From Actinomycetospora chibensis (GTDB taxonomy: Bacteria > Actinomycetota > Actinomycetes > Mycobacteriales > Pseudonocardiaceae), in NCBI RefSeq assembly GCF_028737215.1, contig NZ_JAQZAM010000015.1:62001-126000 (forward strand): a stretch of DNA of 64,000 bases, given 5' to 3'. The notes beneath the pieces are model-generated. The model worked only from the letters and a program-made list of their open reading frames with translations. It did no database searches and was not told the origin of the DNA. A program made the translations under genes and the position numbers. This document shows positions 8,797 through 19,241 of this stretch, piece after piece (the stretch's first letter is position 1; every line of letters starts with the position of its first letter).

Positions 8797-9398
8797 CCCT
8801 CGCTCCCGGGGGTCTCGGTGAGCTCGACCTCGTCCAAGGTCTCGAGCTCGACGGGGCTCAGGCTGCGGGTGCCCTCGAGCACCCTCGCCTGGTGCTCGGC
8901 GATGCGGCCGTCGACCAGCTGGCTGAGCCGGTAGGCGATCGCGCCGGTCTGGTGCACCGACACGGTGTCGGGCAGGGCCTGGCGCGTGGAGGTGATGGCG
9001 ACGCCCTGGGGCGTGCCGTCGGAGACGGCCACGCCCACCTCGAACGTCTCGCGCGGGTTGGTCGCCGGGTCGGCGTAGTGCTTCTTGAGCTGCCGGAGCA
9101 TCTTGTGCCAGGCGAGCACCTCGCCCTCGAGCTCGAGGCCCTCGACGTCGGCCTCGACGAGGCCCATCCCGCGCCCACCCGGGGCGAAGCACCGCGAGTA
9201 GGACAGCAGCGCGGTGGTCCACAGCGACTCGACGACGGTGGCGTCGGGCTCCGGGACGCTGAGCTGCTGCACGAGGCGCTCGCAGCACAGCAGCGTCATC
9301 TGCAGGTCGTCGAAGATCGCGGCGAGGTCGGCGAGCGCCGCGGCCGCCGGGGATCCGATGCGCCGGACGGTGCGCGGGGTCTCGCTGGGGGCGGTCAT
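8793..9398 (-). CDS. Uncharacterised helical protein in the monooxygenase operon tail
   Basis: 201 residues from ATG 9398. It overlaps both neighbours by 4 nt (ATGA at each end), which fixes start and stop well. The sequence is helical, with an RQLKKHYAD stretch that superficially resembles the Rx4-6H element of HEPN domains, then VGVAVSDGTPQGVAITST and a C-terminal acidic tail. No family is recognised with confidence; the HEPN resemblance is only a hint. Co-translation with the 93-residue and 197-residue neighbours suggests a functional unit. Confidence 0.68.
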   Translation of the reverse strand: MTAPSETPRTVRRIGSPAAAALADLAAIFDDLQMTLLCCERLVQQLSVPEPDATVVESLWTTALLSYSRCFAPGGRGMGLVEADVEGLELEGEVLAWHKMLRQLKKHYADPATNPRETFEVGVAVSDGTPQGVAITSTRQALPDTVSVHQTGAIAYRLSQLVDGRIAEHQARVLEGTRSLSPVELETLDEVELTETPGSEG

Positions 9399-9988
9399 GC
9401 GGCGGTCTCCAAGCGAGCGGGGGATGGGGTCGGGACGGGACGTCCCTCGTCGAGCACCTCGTCGAGGGCGGCGTCGAGCAGGGCGACGAGCACGATGTCG
9501 CGTTCGGGTGACGACGGCGGGCCGGAGACGGCGACCACGTGGTGCAGCGCCGCGGCCAGCTCGTCGAGGGCGGCGAGTCTGCAGGCGGCCCCGACCCACC
9601 GCGGCAGGCGGTGCACCAGCGCCCGGGGCGCCCCGGCGCTCCAGACCCGGCGGTGGCGACGGGCACGGGCGAGGCGCCGCGTCGCGACGCGCTCGCCGGG
9701 ACGCCGGGTGAGGACGGTCTCCGCGGCGACGCCGACCAGGCGCCAGGTCAGGGCCGGGTCGTCGCTGTCGGCGAGGACGAGGGCCTCGGCCCGGCGCAGC
9801 AGCGCCGTCCGCCCCTCCGGAGAGCAGTGGTCGTCGACCTGGGTGGCCAGCGCCGCCACGGCGGGGTGCGTGCACCGTGGCCACGCCCGGAACGCCTCCC
9901 CCGCCACCATCGAGACGTGCTCCATGAGGCAAGGGCCGGCACCGGGGTCGTCGTGGCCGGGGTCGAGCGGCACCGGATCACACGGCAT
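9395..9988 (-). CDS. Uncharacterised actinobacterial protein in the monooxygenase operon tail
   Basis: 197 residues, beginning 33 nt after the DUF59 gene with a GAGAGGAGAGG purine run before the ATG. The segment CLMEHVSMVAGEAF followed by CTHPAVAALATQVDD resembles a pattern I associate with uncharacterised actinobacterial proteins. The C-terminal half is arginine-rich, then helical. Function unknown. Its stop overlaps the start of the next gene (ATGA), so it is likely the first gene of a coupled trio. Confidence 0.68.
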   Translation of the reverse strand: MPCDPVPLDPGHDDPGAGPCLMEHVSMVAGEAFRAWPRCTHPAVAALATQVDDHCSPEGRTALLRRAEALVLADSDDPALTWRLVGVAAETVLTRRPGERVATRRLARARRHRRVWSAGAPRALVHRLPRWVGAACRLAALDELAAALHHVVAVSGPPSSPERDIVLVALLDAALDEVLDEGRPVPTPSPARLETAA

Positions 9989-10021
9989 GGCGGAAGCCTC
10001 TCCTCTCGGGGGACCCTGTCG

Positions 10022-10735
10022 TCAGAGCCCGTAGCGGGCAGCGAGCTGACCGCGGCAGATGCTGGTGTTCGCGTCGACGCCGACCTGGTAGCTGCGCGCC
10101 TTGCGCAGGTGCAGCGGGAGGTCGTCGATCCCCACCGCGCGACCCACGGCGTCCACCACCAGGGGTGCGTCGTCCCCGGCCGGGATGCCGAGCTCGCGGC
10201 GGCGCGCCCGCAACCGGGGCAGGTCGTCGCTCGGTGGCGCGTCCCGCAGCGTCATCGTGACGAGCTCCTCCGGCGTCGTCCCCGCCCGCACGAGCGGACG
10301 GACGACGAGGTCCGTGCCGGCCAGCATCGCCCGCTCGGTGAACGACCGACGCAGGTCGTGCAGCTCGTCGACGGCCTCCCCCACGTCCGAGCCGGCCATC
10401 GACGTCACGAAGCCGGCCCGCGCCGCGACGCCCGAGTTGATGGCCTCGGAGGCGAAGTGGTCGAGCAGCTCGACGTCGACGTCGCTCAGACCGGGAACCT
10501 GGGACACGGCGTCCCACGCGTCGGCGACCATGAGGAACGCGAAGTTCGGGGCGCAGAAGTAGGTGGGCAGGCGCAGGCGCACGTGCGCGACGCCGTCGTC
10601 GGACACCGAGCACGACGCCACGAAGTCCAGGCTGACGACGTCGGTGTCGAGCTCGGGATCCCGCACCGTGCGCAGCGCCTCCCACACCCCGTCCACCGTG
10701 GAGGCGGTGGACGGGGTGTCGGAGACGGCGGTCAT
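10022..10735 (-). CDS. DUF59/MIP18-type Fe-S (metal-sulfur) assembly protein of the alkane monooxygenase cluster
   Basis: 237 residues. The N-terminal part (VWEALRTVRDPELDTDVVSLDF, written here only as a landmark around residues 17-38) carries the DPEL..D[IV]V..L signature of DUF59 proteins, which help load or transfer Fe-S clusters. The rest is an extension seen in homologues from propane-monooxygenase clusters. Its ATG overlaps the stop of the amidohydrolase gene (ATGA). A job in maturing the reductase [2Fe-2S] centre or the diiron hydroxylase is plausible but inferred from neighbours. Confidence 0.8.
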   Translation of the reverse strand: MTAVSDTPSTASTVDGVWEALRTVRDPELDTDVVSLDFVASCSVSDDGVAHVRLRLPTYFCAPNFAFLMVADAWDAVSQVPGLSDVDVELLDHFASEAINSGVAARAGFVTSMAGSDVGEAVDELHDLRRSFTERAMLAGTDLVVRPLVRAGTTPEELVTMTLRDAPPSDDLPRLRARRRELGIPAGDDAPLVVDAVGRAVGIDDLPLHLRKARSYQVGVDANTSICRGQLAARYGL

Positions 10736-11796
10736 GCCTGGGCCACCGACCTCTCGACGAGCTCGGCGTCGTCGGGAGAGGCGGGGGCGGAGGTGTCCGA
10801 GGACAGCTGGAATTCGGCCGGCACCTCGATGTCGTAGAGCTTGGCGGCGTTCAGGCCGAGGATCTTCTTCTTACCGTCGACACCCAGGCGCGGGTAGTCG
10901 TCGAAGTCGTGGCCCTCCGGGTACTGCCAGTCCACGAAGCCCTCGACCTGCCACTTGGGCTCCCAGATGTTGTAGTCCGAGCCGAAGGTCATCTTGTCCT
11001 CGCCGACCCAGAACAGCAGCTCGCCCATGACCTTGGCGAAGAACCGCGGGCGGGCGTGCATGAGGCCGCCGATGACCACCGACAGGCCCGCGTAGACGTT
11101 GGGCTCCTGCGTCGCCATGAAGCAGAAGTCCTCGATGCGCGGCAGACCCACGTGCTCGACGATGAAGTTCAGGCCCTGGAAGTCGGTGGCCGCGTGGTCG
11201 ACGTCGGAGACGTCGAACGCGTCCTTGTCCAGCGGCCAGATCGTCGGGCCCTTGTGCACGTGGATGTTCTTGATGCCCAGTTCCTGGGCCCGCTCGAGGA
11301 AGCGGTAGCACTCGGGGTCGGTGAGCTTGTAGCCGCGCGAGTCCCCGTTCCACTCCGCCGTGTAGAGCTTCACGCCGGTGGGCTTGTACTCCTCGACGTT
11401 CCTCTCGAACTCGCGCATGCCGGCGTCGCCGTCACGCGGGTCGAACCGGCTGTTCACCCGGAACTTGTCCGGGTGCTTCTTGAAGAGGGCACCGTTCTGC
11501 TCGGTGGTGTTGAAGCCGTTCTTGTACCACTCGCGCAGGTAGGTGGACTGGAAGATCGCGACGTCGACGTGACCCTCGTCGAAGACCTCGCGCATCAGCT
11601 GCTCTTCGGAGACCTTCTGGAACTCCTCGATCGGCTGGTGCGTCTCGGCCGGGCCGAGGCCCTGGTAGGCGTGGAAGCACTCGATCCAGCCCTTGGCGTA
11701 CTGCTCGGCGCCCTCGACCCAGTTCTCCGGCGACGCGTCCCAGAAGTGCATGTGGCTGTCGACGATGAAGTACTTCTCGCCGTCCTTCTCGTACAT
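10732..11796 (-). CDS. Amidohydrolase-family (amidohydro_2) protein of the alkane monooxygenase cluster
   Basis: 354 residues, a TIM-barrel metal-dependent hydrolase or decarboxylase of the amidohydrolase superfamily. Metal-site motifs are visible: DSHMHFW near residue 13, a mid-protein HVHKG, EHVGLPR, and FGSDYN near the C-terminus. Genes of this type accompany propane monooxygenase operons in Rhodococcus, Gordonia and mycobacteria, but their substrate is not established. It lies 19 nt from the alcohol dehydrogenase gene and overlaps the DUF59 gene by 4 nt, so it is firmly within the operon. Confidence 0.88.
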   Translation of the reverse strand: MYEKDGEKYFIVDSHMHFWDASPENWVEGAEQYAKGWIECFHAYQGLGPAETHQPIEEFQKVSEEQLMREVFDEGHVDVAIFQSTYLREWYKNGFNTTEQNGALFKKHPDKFRVNSRFDPRDGDAGMREFERNVEEYKPTGVKLYTAEWNGDSRGYKLTDPECYRFLERAQELGIKNIHVHKGPTIWPLDKDAFDVSDVDHAATDFQGLNFIVEHVGLPRIEDFCFMATQEPNVYAGLSVVIGGLMHARPRFFAKVMGELLFWVGEDKMTFGSDYNIWEPKWQVEGFVDWQYPEGHDFDDYPRLGVDGKKKILGLNAAKLYDIEVPAEFQLSSDTSAPASPDDAELVERSVAQA

Positions 11797-11815
11797 GTGG
11801 TGGTGTCCTTCCAGA

Positions 11816-12844
11816 CTACGGGACCAGGATCGCCCGGCCGCGGACCTTCCCCGCGTCCAGGTCGTGCAGAGCGTCCAGCGCCGAGTCGAGCGAGTACTGC
11901 ACGGTGTGCAGCGTGACCTTTCCGGCCTGGGCCAGGACCATCAGTTCGGTGAGGTCGTTGTACGTCCCGACGATGTTGCCGATCACGTTCTTCTCGCCTG
12001 CGACGAAATCGAGCGTCGGGGCCTGGAACTGTCCCCCGTACCCGAGGACGAACTGGTAGCCCGCCGGCCCGGTCATCTGCCAGGCCTCGAGCTCGACGCC
12101 CTGCTCGGCGACGAAGTCGAAGACGACGGTGGCGCCGCCGCCGGTGAGCTCCTGCACCTCGCCGACGTGGTTGCCGTCGGCCACGACCGTCTCGTCGGCG
12201 CCGATCTGGGAGGCGAGCTTCAGGGCGTCCGGGTTCTTGTCCACCACGATGATCTTCGTGGCGGTGAGCGCGGCGAGCGCCTGGACAGCGATGTGGCCGA
12301 GGCCGCCGGCCCCGATCACGACGGCCGTGGTGCCCGGGTAGAGCAGCGGCACGGCCTTGCGCACCGCGTGGTACGCGGTGATCCCGGCGTCGGCCAGCGC
12401 GGCGACGTCGGCCGGGTTCGTGTCCGGGTTCAGCTTCACGCAGGCCCGCGCGGTGGTGCGCAGGTACTCGGCCATGCCGCCGTCGTTGTTCGACAGGCCC
12501 GGGAAGAACGCGTCCCCCGTGCACTGCATGTCCCGGCCCGCCCGGCAGGCCAGGCACAGCCCACAGGACGGCTGCGGGTGGAGGATGACCGTGTCGCCGA
12601 CCTTGACGTTGGTGACGGCGTCCCCGACCTCGTGCACCCACCCGGCGTTCTCGTGGCCGATCACGTAGGGCAGCGACGGGTTCTGGATCGCCTCCCAGTC
12701 CCCGTTGACGATGTGCAGGTCGGTGCGGCAGACCCCCGCGCCGCCGATCTTCACGATGACGTCGAGCGGCCCCTGGAGCTTCGGCTCCGGGATGTCGTCG
12801 ATCGACGGGTCCTTCTTGTACTCGTGCACCCGCACGGCCTTCAC
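11816..12844 (-). CDS. adh: Zinc-dependent NAD-type alcohol dehydrogenase of the alkane monooxygenase cluster
   Basis: 342 residues of the medium-chain dehydrogenase family. Catalytic zinc ligands are C39 and the H64-E65 pair. Structural zinc is held by C94, C97, C100 and C108. The Rossmann motif GAGGLGHIAVQ is followed by an acidic residue (VVDKNPD), which favours NAD over NADP. It is expected to oxidise the alcohol released by the monooxygenase (for example a propanol). It lies 29 nt downstream of groEL in the same operon. Confidence 0.9.
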   Translation of the reverse strand: MKAVRVHEYKKDPSIDDIPEPKLQGPLDVIVKIGGAGVCRTDLHIVNGDWEAIQNPSLPYVIGHENAGWVHEVGDAVTNVKVGDTVILHPQPSCGLCLACRAGRDMQCTGDAFFPGLSNNDGGMAEYLRTTARACVKLNPDTNPADVAALADAGITAYHAVRKAVPLLYPGTTAVVIGAGGLGHIAVQALAALTATKIIVVDKNPDALKLASQIGADETVVADGNHVGEVQELTGGGATVVFDFVAEQGVELEAWQMTGPAGYQFVLGYGGQFQAPTLDFVAGEKNVIGNIVGTYNDLTELMVLAQAGKVTLHTVQYSLDSALDALHDLDAGKVRGRAILVP

Positions 12845-12873
12845 GACTGTCTCCTCTCGGCAGTGACAACGAG

Positions 12874-14601
<1,728 letters not shown>

Positions 14602-14634
14602 TCATCGGGTGCTGCGGTGGAACGGCCACCGGGC

Positions 14635-14667
14635 CGTCGCACGCCCGCCCCGTGCGAGCGTGCGACG
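14635..14667. terminator. 10-bp hairpin between coupling protein and groEL genes
   Basis: CGTCGCACGC (14635-14644) pairs exactly with GCGTGCGACG (14658-14667) within the 121-bp gap between mimD and groEL. There is no T-run. It may be a partial terminator or a processing/stability element that sets the ratio of monooxygenase to chaperonin transcripts. Confidence 0.5.
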
Positions 14668-14683
14668 ACCCGGGGCCGCGGTG

Positions 14684-15067
14684 CTACTTCTGGTTCACCA
14701 CCGGGGGCAGCATGTCTCCGATGAACTCGGCCGCCTCCTCGAGGTTCCCGAACATGATCGTCCGGTCATCCATGTGGATCATCTTCCCGTAGTGGGTCGA
14801 CATGTTCTCCTCGAACTCGGCGGCGTTGTAGAAGTCGGGCTCCTCGCCGAGCGCCTCGGAGATGTCCGCGTACACGAAGTCCATGCGGCCCACACAGTCG
14901 ACGCGGATCATCGAGGGGAGGTGCTTGACCGTCACGTTCTCCTGGCGGTCCATCACCTCGGCCACCACGACGCCGACCTGGTTGTTCATCAGGGTCACCC
15001 CGGCCATGCCGGACTCGGTGTTGTCCTGCTTGAACGGGCTTTCGGCCGTCTTGAAGCTCTTGGTCAC
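14684..15067 (-). CDS. mimD: Monooxygenase coupling (regulatory) protein MimD/PrmD
   Basis: 127 residues from GTG 15067, which overlaps the stop of mimC (GTGA). It belongs to the MmoB/DmpM effector family, small cofactor-free proteins that bind the hydroxylase and tune electron transfer and oxygen activation. Visible family features are VGVVVAEVMD, the central RVDCVGRMDF and the YADISEALGEEPDFYNA helix. Length (127) is normal. The assignment is secured by position as fourth gene of the reductase/hydroxylase set. Confidence 0.92.
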   Translation of the reverse strand: MTKSFKTAESPFKQDNTESGMAGVTLMNNQVGVVVAEVMDRQENVTVKHLPSMIRVDCVGRMDFVYADISEALGEEPDFYNAAEFEENMSTHYGKMIHMDDRTIMFGNLEEAAEFIGDMLPPVVNQK

Positions 15068-16254
15068 TGGTTCAGCTCCTTCGGGGCCTCGAGTCCGAGA
15101 TCGGTGAGAATCCCGGCGAAACGGTTCTTCACGCGGTCGAGGCTGTCCTCGAAGCGCGGCGGCTTCGCGTCCGGCTGCGACCACAGCGGCTGCATGGTGC
15201 GGGCGGCGTCGATCGCCAGCGGCACCCAGTGCGCCAGCCAGCCGTTGAAGAGCTCCTTGTTGTGGTCCGCGAACTCGCGGTCCTGGGTCAGCGGCGCGAA
15301 GCAGGCCACCGTCCAGCGCAGGTCGCGCTGGGCGAAGTCGTACTCGCCGGCGCCCATGACCGTCGGCGTCACGTAGTCGCCGTTGCCGGCCGCCGACTGC
15401 ATCACGAGACCGGAGCGGAAGAGCTCGCCGAGCAGGGGCTCGAACACGATGTTGGTGGCGAATATCGACTCGCCCCAGTCGTCGTGCACCGCGGTGAGCG
15501 CCTCGCAGACGCTGCGCACGCCCTGCCACTCGGCGTCGTTGTTCCACGCGTCGAGGTGCGCGGTGCCGTCGAAGCCCTCGATCTCCTCGGTGAGGGTGAG
15601 GTTGTAGAGCGCCAGGTCCTGGGCGAAGCGGATCTTGTGCTCGCTGTTCACGGCCATGACCGTGTTGTGCATGTTCGTCGGGCCCGAGCGGTTGCACGCA
15701 GCGAAGACGTAGAGACCGAGGATGTGCTCGATGTGCATCCAGGCGCCGACGTTGCGCTCGACGAAGCGCACCCAGTTCGGCGTCCACTGGTCGAACGCCT
15801 TCGCGTTGCGGGCGTTCTCGACGTTCTGGTTGATCTGCCGGACAACGTTGGCGTTGTACCGGTACATCGTGAGTTCCCACTCCTCGTTGGGATCACGGAA
15901 CTCGTGCCAGCCGTGGGCCGGCCAGTCGGCGACGTGGCGACCGCCGGACCCGGGGCCGCGCTCGGGCTCGGGCTCGTCGACTCCCCAGGCCTTGAGCTTC
16001 GTCCAGGTCAGCGGGTAGCCGCGGGAACCGTCGGCGAAGCCGTAGATCCAGCCCTGGGAGAGGTAGTGCCGCGGGTCCGGCTGAACCTCGACGGTGACGT
16101 CCTCGTAGTGGGTCTGCTTGCGCTTCGCCGGCTTGAAGTAGTTGTAGCGCCGGGCCGAGGGCCCCGAGTCGGGGAACTCCTTGGCGCCCGCTTCCGCGTC
16201 GGTGAAGACGGGCTTCGGAACGCTCCGCTCCGGACGTTCTTCGGTGCTGGTCAT
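15064..16254 (-). CDS. mimC: Propane/alkane monooxygenase hydroxylase small (beta) subunit
   Basis: 396 residues from ATG 16254, overlapping the reductase stop by 4 nt (ATGA); the in-frame ATG at 16377 lies inside the reductase gene and is rejected. It is a ferritin-like helical subunit of soluble diiron monooxygenases. Landmarks include ARRYNYFKPAKRKQTHYEDV, YLSQGWIYGFADG, a long NVVRQINQNVENAR helix and ERNVGAWMHIEHILGL. The beta subunit lacks the active site but forms the core dimer interface with the alpha subunit. Confidence 0.93.
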   Translation of the reverse strand: MTSTEERPERSVPKPVFTDAEAGAKEFPDSGPSARRYNYFKPAKRKQTHYEDVTVEVQPDPRHYLSQGWIYGFADGSRGYPLTWTKLKAWGVDEPEPERGPGSGGRHVADWPAHGWHEFRDPNEEWELTMYRYNANVVRQINQNVENARNAKAFDQWTPNWVRFVERNVGAWMHIEHILGLYVFAACNRSGPTNMHNTVMAVNSEHKIRFAQDLALYNLTLTEEIEGFDGTAHLDAWNNDAEWQGVRSVCEALTAVHDDWGESIFATNIVFEPLLGELFRSGLVMQSAAGNGDYVTPTVMGAGEYDFAQRDLRWTVACFAPLTQDREFADHNKELFNGWLAHWVPLAIDAARTMQPLWSQPDAKPPRFEDSLDRVKNRFAGILTDLGLEAPKELNQ

Positions 16255-17309
16255 GAGGTGCCCTCGTCCTCCGGCTCTCCAGTGGTGGTGAACTTGTCGT
16301 AGAAGATGTTCCGGGTGTCCATACCGCGCTGCGTCAGGAGTGCGATCGCCGCGTCGACCATCGGCGGCGGTCCGCACACATAGGCGTCCATGCCTTCGAG
16401 GTTCGGTTCGCCGTCCCGCACCACCTCCGTGATCAGACCCGTCGCCCCGTCCCAGCCGTCACCTTCGTGGTGGGACAGGGCAGGGACGTACTTGAATCCC
16501 GGAATCTTCTCCTCGAGGGCACGCAATTCGTCCTCGAAGCACAGGTCGCCCTTCGTGCGGGCGCCGTAGTAGAGGCGCGCCTTGCGGTCGCCGTCCTTCT
16601 CCGCGAGAGCGCGCAACAGGCCCAGCATGGGAGCCATGCCGGCACCGCCGCCGATGAAGACGATGTCCGACGTCCGGTTCTCACGGAGGGTGCAGGTGCC
16701 GAACGGCGCCTCGACCTCGAGGCGGTCGCCGATCGACACCTTGTGCTCCAGGAACTGCGAGAACGCCCCGTCGGGGTAAATCTTGATGACGAACTCGAAC
16801 ACGCCTTCGCGGTTCGGGAGGTTCGCCATCGAGAACGACCGGACCTCGCCGGTGTCGGGGACGGTGAGGTCCATGTACTGGCCGGGGAAGAACTTGATGT
16901 CCTCGCCGGCGATCTGCTTGACCACCAGGTGGCGCATGTCGTGGGTGACGGCGTCGTTCGCCAGCACCTCGACGGTGCCCTTCCGCAGCGGCAACCCCGA
17001 CCGGATGATCTCCTCGTCGTAGTTGAGGAGCTCGATCACGAGGTCGTTGTAGGCGTGGGCGCGGCAGAGGAGCGTCTGGCCCTCCTCGCGCTCCATGTCG
17101 GGCAGGGCGAAGGTGGAGTACTTCTCGAGGTCGATGTCGTCGATGTCGCCCTCGAGGACGAAGGACTTGCAGGCGGCGCACTGGCCTTCCTTGCAGCCGT
17201 GCATCAGCTGGAGGCCTTGCTCGGAAGCGGCGCGCAGGATCGTCTGGTCCTCGTCGACCTCGATCTCGATGCCCACCGGCTCGAAACGCACCAGGTGCTT
17301 GTCACCCAT
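16251..17309 (-). CDS. mimB: Monooxygenase NADH reductase component ([2Fe-2S]/FAD)
   Basis: 352 residues from ATG 17309. An N-terminal plant-type ferredoxin domain holds [2Fe-2S] ligands C39, C44, C47 and C82. It is followed by a ferredoxin-NADP reductase-like module with flavin motif RSFS, nucleotide-binding GGGAGMAPM and the C-terminal CGPPPMVD. It passes electrons from NADH to the hydroxylase. It lies 148 nt downstream of mimA, an unusually large gap for this operon that contains a strong hairpin. The upstream ATG at 17357 is rejected because the ferredoxin fold starts at MGDKHLVRF. Confidence 0.94.
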   Translation of the reverse strand: MGDKHLVRFEPVGIEIEVDEDQTILRAASEQGLQLMHGCKEGQCAACKSFVLEGDIDDIDLEKYSTFALPDMEREEGQTLLCRAHAYNDLVIELLNYDEEIIRSGLPLRKGTVEVLANDAVTHDMRHLVVKQIAGEDIKFFPGQYMDLTVPDTGEVRSFSMANLPNREGVFEFVIKIYPDGAFSQFLEHKVSIGDRLEVEAPFGTCTLRENRTSDIVFIGGGAGMAPMLGLLRALAEKDGDRKARLYYGARTKGDLCFEDELRALEEKIPGFKYVPALSHHEGDGWDGATGLITEVVRDGEPNLEGMDAYVCGPPPMVDAAIALLTQRGMDTRNIFYDKFTTTGEPEDEGTS

Positions 17310-17392
17310 CGATGGCTTCTCCGTTTCGGGAGTCAGATGCCGATGTCCGGACGACACGGGTCGTGAGCGGCCGGACCAGGGCGTGAGGATCG

Positions 17393-17422
17393 AGGGAGGG
17401 CCGGGTCGCCCCGGCCCTCCCT
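17393..17422. terminator. 13-bp GC hairpin between mimA and mimB
   Basis: Arms 17393-17405 and 17410-17422 are exact reverse complements around a TCGC loop. It follows the mimA stop on the minus strand and precedes the mimB ribosome site. Without a T-run it may act as a leaky terminator or as a 3' stabiliser of a separate mimA message. Confidence 0.6.
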
Positions 17423-17457
17423 GTCACCTCACCGTGCTACTGCGTGGTGCAGCCGCG

Positions 17458-19110
17458 TCAGCTGGTCGAGTCGGCCGGGCGGCCGGCGGGACCCTGACGG
17501 TTGTAGTCCGCCACGAACGCCTCGCGCTCCGAATCGCTCATCTCGTTGAGGATGACGTTCGGGCTCGCGACCGGCCCCATCCGACGAAGGTGGTCCGTGG
17601 TCCACATCTTCTTCGGGTCGAGGTCCAGGTGCGGCTGTGCCGTGAGGGTCTTGCCGTCGTCGCGGACGAAGCCCATGTCCTCGACCACGTCGGCCCAGTT
17701 CCAGCCGTGGTAGAGCGTCTCCCACTCGCGGTGACCCACGAGCTTGCCCATGTTCGGGGTCTCGCGACCCTGGTACGTGGGCCGGAAGGCCTCGGCGTCG
17801 GTCCAGCGGCAGGCCTCGTGGCAGTACGTGCGCCACTGGCCGTCCACCTTGTCGACGACCATGTCCTCGCGCACGAGACACGGGACCATGCAGGTCCAGC
17901 AGCGGTGCGGGTACACGTAGTCGACGTCCTCGGCGACGATCGGGTGGTGCCCGTTCGGCCGCGACAGGCGGTTGTAGTTCTCCCACCACTTGCCGTACTT
18001 GTCGTACCAACCCGGGTACTTGTACTCGAACCACTCGAAGTCTTCGTCGGTCATGCCGTCGATGCGCCAGTAGTTCGCGAGCCACCCGGTGGCGAAGAAC
18101 TGGGCCACCTCGTGCACGTAGCCCTTGTTCCAGATCTGGTTCCACGACTCCTCGATGAGGTCGTGGGGGATCACCAGGCCGTACTTCTCGAGCGGCAGCA
18201 GGTAGGCCCGGTAGTAGTCGTCGTAGATCCAGCGACGCCACATCTCCGCGTAGGACTCACGGTCCTTGCGGCGGTCCTTCGTGCCGTACTCGATGAACGT
18301 GCCGATGGCGGCGTCCACCACGCGGTGGTTGTTCCACCACGCGTAGCGCAGGTCGCGCTCGAGCAGCTGGCGGTTGTCCTCGTCCGACAGCGCCATGAGC
18401 AGCGTGGCGTAGCCGTTGGAGATGTGCCGCGACTCGTCGGACTGGACCGAGTGGAACACGGTCGGCAGCAGGTAGTCACCGTTGGCCGCGGCCTCGGCCG
18501 GCATGGCCACGAACAGGGTGTTCGTGAACGCCGTCTCGGCGACGATCGTCAGGTAGATGCTGGCCGCGGTGATCGCGTCACCGGTGATGAAGCCCTCGGC
18601 GAACTGACGGCCGATGGTGCCGCAGTAGTCCGAGTGGAAGTTCCGGAGGGTGTTGTTGAAGCCCGCCGGGTCGATGTAGTTGTTCATGTACAGCCGCTTG
18701 AGGTTCTGCTGGATCGTGCTGTGCCGAACCTCGTCGATCATCTGGATCGCCTGGCCGTTGTGCAGCTCCGGGTTCGGAACCGCCTGGAACAGCATCGGCA
18801 TCGACCGTGCGGCCGAGATCTCCGGCAGGGGGATGATCGACAGGAAGAGCTTCTGCCACTCCAGCCAACGCTCCTGGACCTGGCGGAACATGTTCCCGCG
18901 GATCGCCCCGTCGGAGGCGCCGTACACGCGGTTGTCCTTCTCCTCCTGCATGGGGAAGTAGGACCGGAGGACCTGCTTGAGCGGGTCCTTCTTGGCCGCC
19001 TTACGGAACGTGTAGTCCGTCCCGTACTTCATGTACGGCTCGTGGTACTGCGGCTCCCAGGAAAGTTCCTGGATCTTCTGGTGAGCCTTCGCCAAACTCT
19101 GACGGCTCAT
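17458..19110 (-). CDS. mimA: Propane/short-chain alkane monooxygenase hydroxylase large (alpha) subunit
   Basis: 550 residues with an AAGGAG ribosome site 6 nt before the ATG. This is the catalytic diiron subunit of a group 5/6 soluble diiron monooxygenase, most like MimA/PrmA. Likely diiron ligands are E97 (LPEIS), E127 and H130 (DEVRH), E192 (AETAF), and E226 and H229 (DESRH). The start [13 protein letters not shown] and the later [12 protein letters not shown] segment are typical. Substrates of relatives include propane, acetone and phenol; the true range here is unknown. As the first structural gene it likely sits next to the operon promoter. Confidence 0.95.
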   Translation of the reverse strand: MSRQSLAKAHQKIQELSWEPQYHEPYMKYGTDYTFRKAAKKDPLKQVLRSYFPMQEEKDNRVYGASDGAIRGNMFRQVQERWLEWQKLFLSIIPLPEISAARSMPMLFQAVPNPELHNGQAIQMIDEVRHSTIQQNLKRLYMNNYIDPAGFNNTLRNFHSDYCGTIGRQFAEGFITGDAITAASIYLTIVAETAFTNTLFVAMPAEAAANGDYLLPTVFHSVQSDESRHISNGYATLLMALSDEDNRQLLERDLRYAWWNNHRVVDAAIGTFIEYGTKDRRKDRESYAEMWRRWIYDDYYRAYLLPLEKYGLVIPHDLIEESWNQIWNKGYVHEVAQFFATGWLANYWRIDGMTDEDFEWFEYKYPGWYDKYGKWWENYNRLSRPNGHHPIVAEDVDYVYPHRCWTCMVPCLVREDMVVDKVDGQWRTYCHEACRWTDAEAFRPTYQGRETPNMGKLVGHREWETLYHGWNWADVVEDMGFVRDDGKTLTAQPHLDLDPKKMWTTDHLRRMGPVASPNVILNEMSDSEREAFVADYNRQGPAGRPADSTS

Positions 19111-19241
19111 CTTCTTCTCCTTGTGGAGTTCCAGCTCGGCCTACGGGGTTCCGCAGCCGTGGTCCGTGGTGGTGGCCGGCGCCCCCTGGTGAGGAGCGGC
19201 GGCACGGCCGGCGTCGAATCCGGTCGCGTGTGCGAGAGGGG
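19111..19241 (-). promoter_or_regulatory. Leader region upstream of the monooxygenase operon
   Basis: 131 bp between the IclR regulator and mimA, both on the minus strand, ending in AAGGAGAAGAAG before the mimA ATG. The rest is GC-rich, with no convincing -35/-10 pair or long dyad. It is the most probable site for MimR or IclR action if mimA has its own promoter; read-through from the IclR gene is the alternative. Confidence 0.4.
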
